DNA of 5,428 nt from DASQGA01 sp038209555. Lineage in GTDB: Bacteria > Actinomycetota > Thermoleophilia > Gaiellales > Gaiellaceae. Positions within the stretch are counted from its first letter, which is position 1, and each line of letters begins with the position of its first letter. The stretch is from the NCBI GenBank assembly GCA_038209555.1, contig JBBQXP010000142.1, positions 1 to 5,428 on the forward strand, given 5' to 3'. This document shows, piece after piece, positions 5,066 through 5,428 of this stretch. The position numbers and the translations under genes are program-made. The notes under the pieces are model-generated. The model saw only the letters and a list, made by a program, of their open reading frames with translations. It did not search any database and was not told where the DNA came from.

Positions 5066-5428
5066 ATGTCACTCGGCTCCGAGCTCGTGCAGGCCATTGC
5101 GGCACAGGACGAGTCGGCCCTCCAGGCTTGCTTTGCCGGCGAGGTGCAGTTTCGCGCGCTCACTCCTCCGGGCCTGCGGGAGCGCACCGGCGCCGCCGAG
5201 GCAGCCTCGTTGATCTTGGCGTGGTTCGCGGACTCGACGGAGCTCGATCTCGTCGACACGCACACCGACGAGGTTGGAGACAGGCTTCACATCTCCTACC
5301 GGTTCGAGGGCGTCGAGGAAGGTGACCCGTTCGTCGTCGAGCAGCACCTCTACTGCAGCCTCGGCGACGGGGTCATCGAGCAGGCTGATCTCCTCTGCTC
5401 GGGCTTCCTTCCCCGACGCGCCGATGGC
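5066..5428 (+). CDS. NTF2/SnoaL-like protein (3' truncated by window)
   Basis: An open frame of 121 codons runs from the ATG to the window end without a stop. The pattern fits an NTF2-like alpha+beta fold: an N-terminal helix (LVQAIAAQDESALQACF) leading to a strand with VQFRALTP, then a helix ending in LILAWFADS, then strands (LHISYRFEG, FVVEQHLYCSL, VIEQADLLCSGF). Members are small cytoplasmic proteins that act as isomerases, cyclases or ligand-binding domains; there is no catalytic signature here clear enough to assign a reaction. C97 and C111 are present, but their role is unknown. The domain is nearly complete at the edge, so the missing part is either a short tail or a second domain. Confidence 0.75.
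   Translation, partial: MSLGSELVQAIAAQDESALQACFAGEVQFRALTPPGLRERTGAAEAASLILAWFADSTELDLVDTHTDEVGDRLHISYRFEGVEEGDPFVVEQHLYCSLGDGVIEQADLLCSGFLPRRADG

Noticed and set aside
5069..5347. Minus-strand frames opposite the NTF2-like gene
   Set aside because: The plus-strand frame has a start, promoter-like sequence and a plausible fold; the antisense frames look like shadows.

Overview
The window is high-GC DNA with strong G/C bias at third codon positions and, in places, a leaderless-looking promoter. Together with an AfsR/LuxR-type ATPase regulator this points to a high-GC actinobacterium, possibly a Thermoleophilia/Gaiellales-like soil lineage. That placement is inference; there is no rRNA or other marker gene to fix it.

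Left part (1-1764): the 3' portion of a large NB-ARC/AfsR-like ATPase with TPR-like repeats, open at the window edge, so its P-loop and N-terminal output domain are not visible. Middle (1726-3176): a two-gene module, an R2-like ligand-binding oxidase (R2lox; ferritin-like Mn/Fe protein related to ribonucleotide reductase R2) followed 3 nt later by a 60-residue DUF1059-type zinc-binding protein. The module is bracketed by two same-orientation copies of a ~105-bp GC-rich element made of two hairpins. Each copy sits on the 3' end of the preceding gene. In copy A it supplies the last codons and stop of the ATPase. In copy B a 17-bp duplication of its left edge has changed where the DUF1059 protein stops. 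These repeats are the most unusual thing in the window.

Right part (3177-5428): a ~478-residue protein with a PD-(D/E)XK nuclease-type core and a proline/glutamate-rich tail, with visibly more A/T-ending codons than its neighbours. It is followed, tail to tail on the minus strand, by a decayed fragment of a sensor histidine kinase ATPase domain that lies in a region otherwise looking non-coding. After a short promoter-like stretch an NTF2/SnoaL-like protein starts at 5066 and runs off the right edge.

R2lox and the DUF1059 protein probably form one transcription unit by spacing. The other genes have no evident functional link to each other. The mix of a repeat-bracketed module, a compositionally distinct nuclease-like gene and a dead kinase fragment suggests an accessory, rearranged region rather than a conserved operon.
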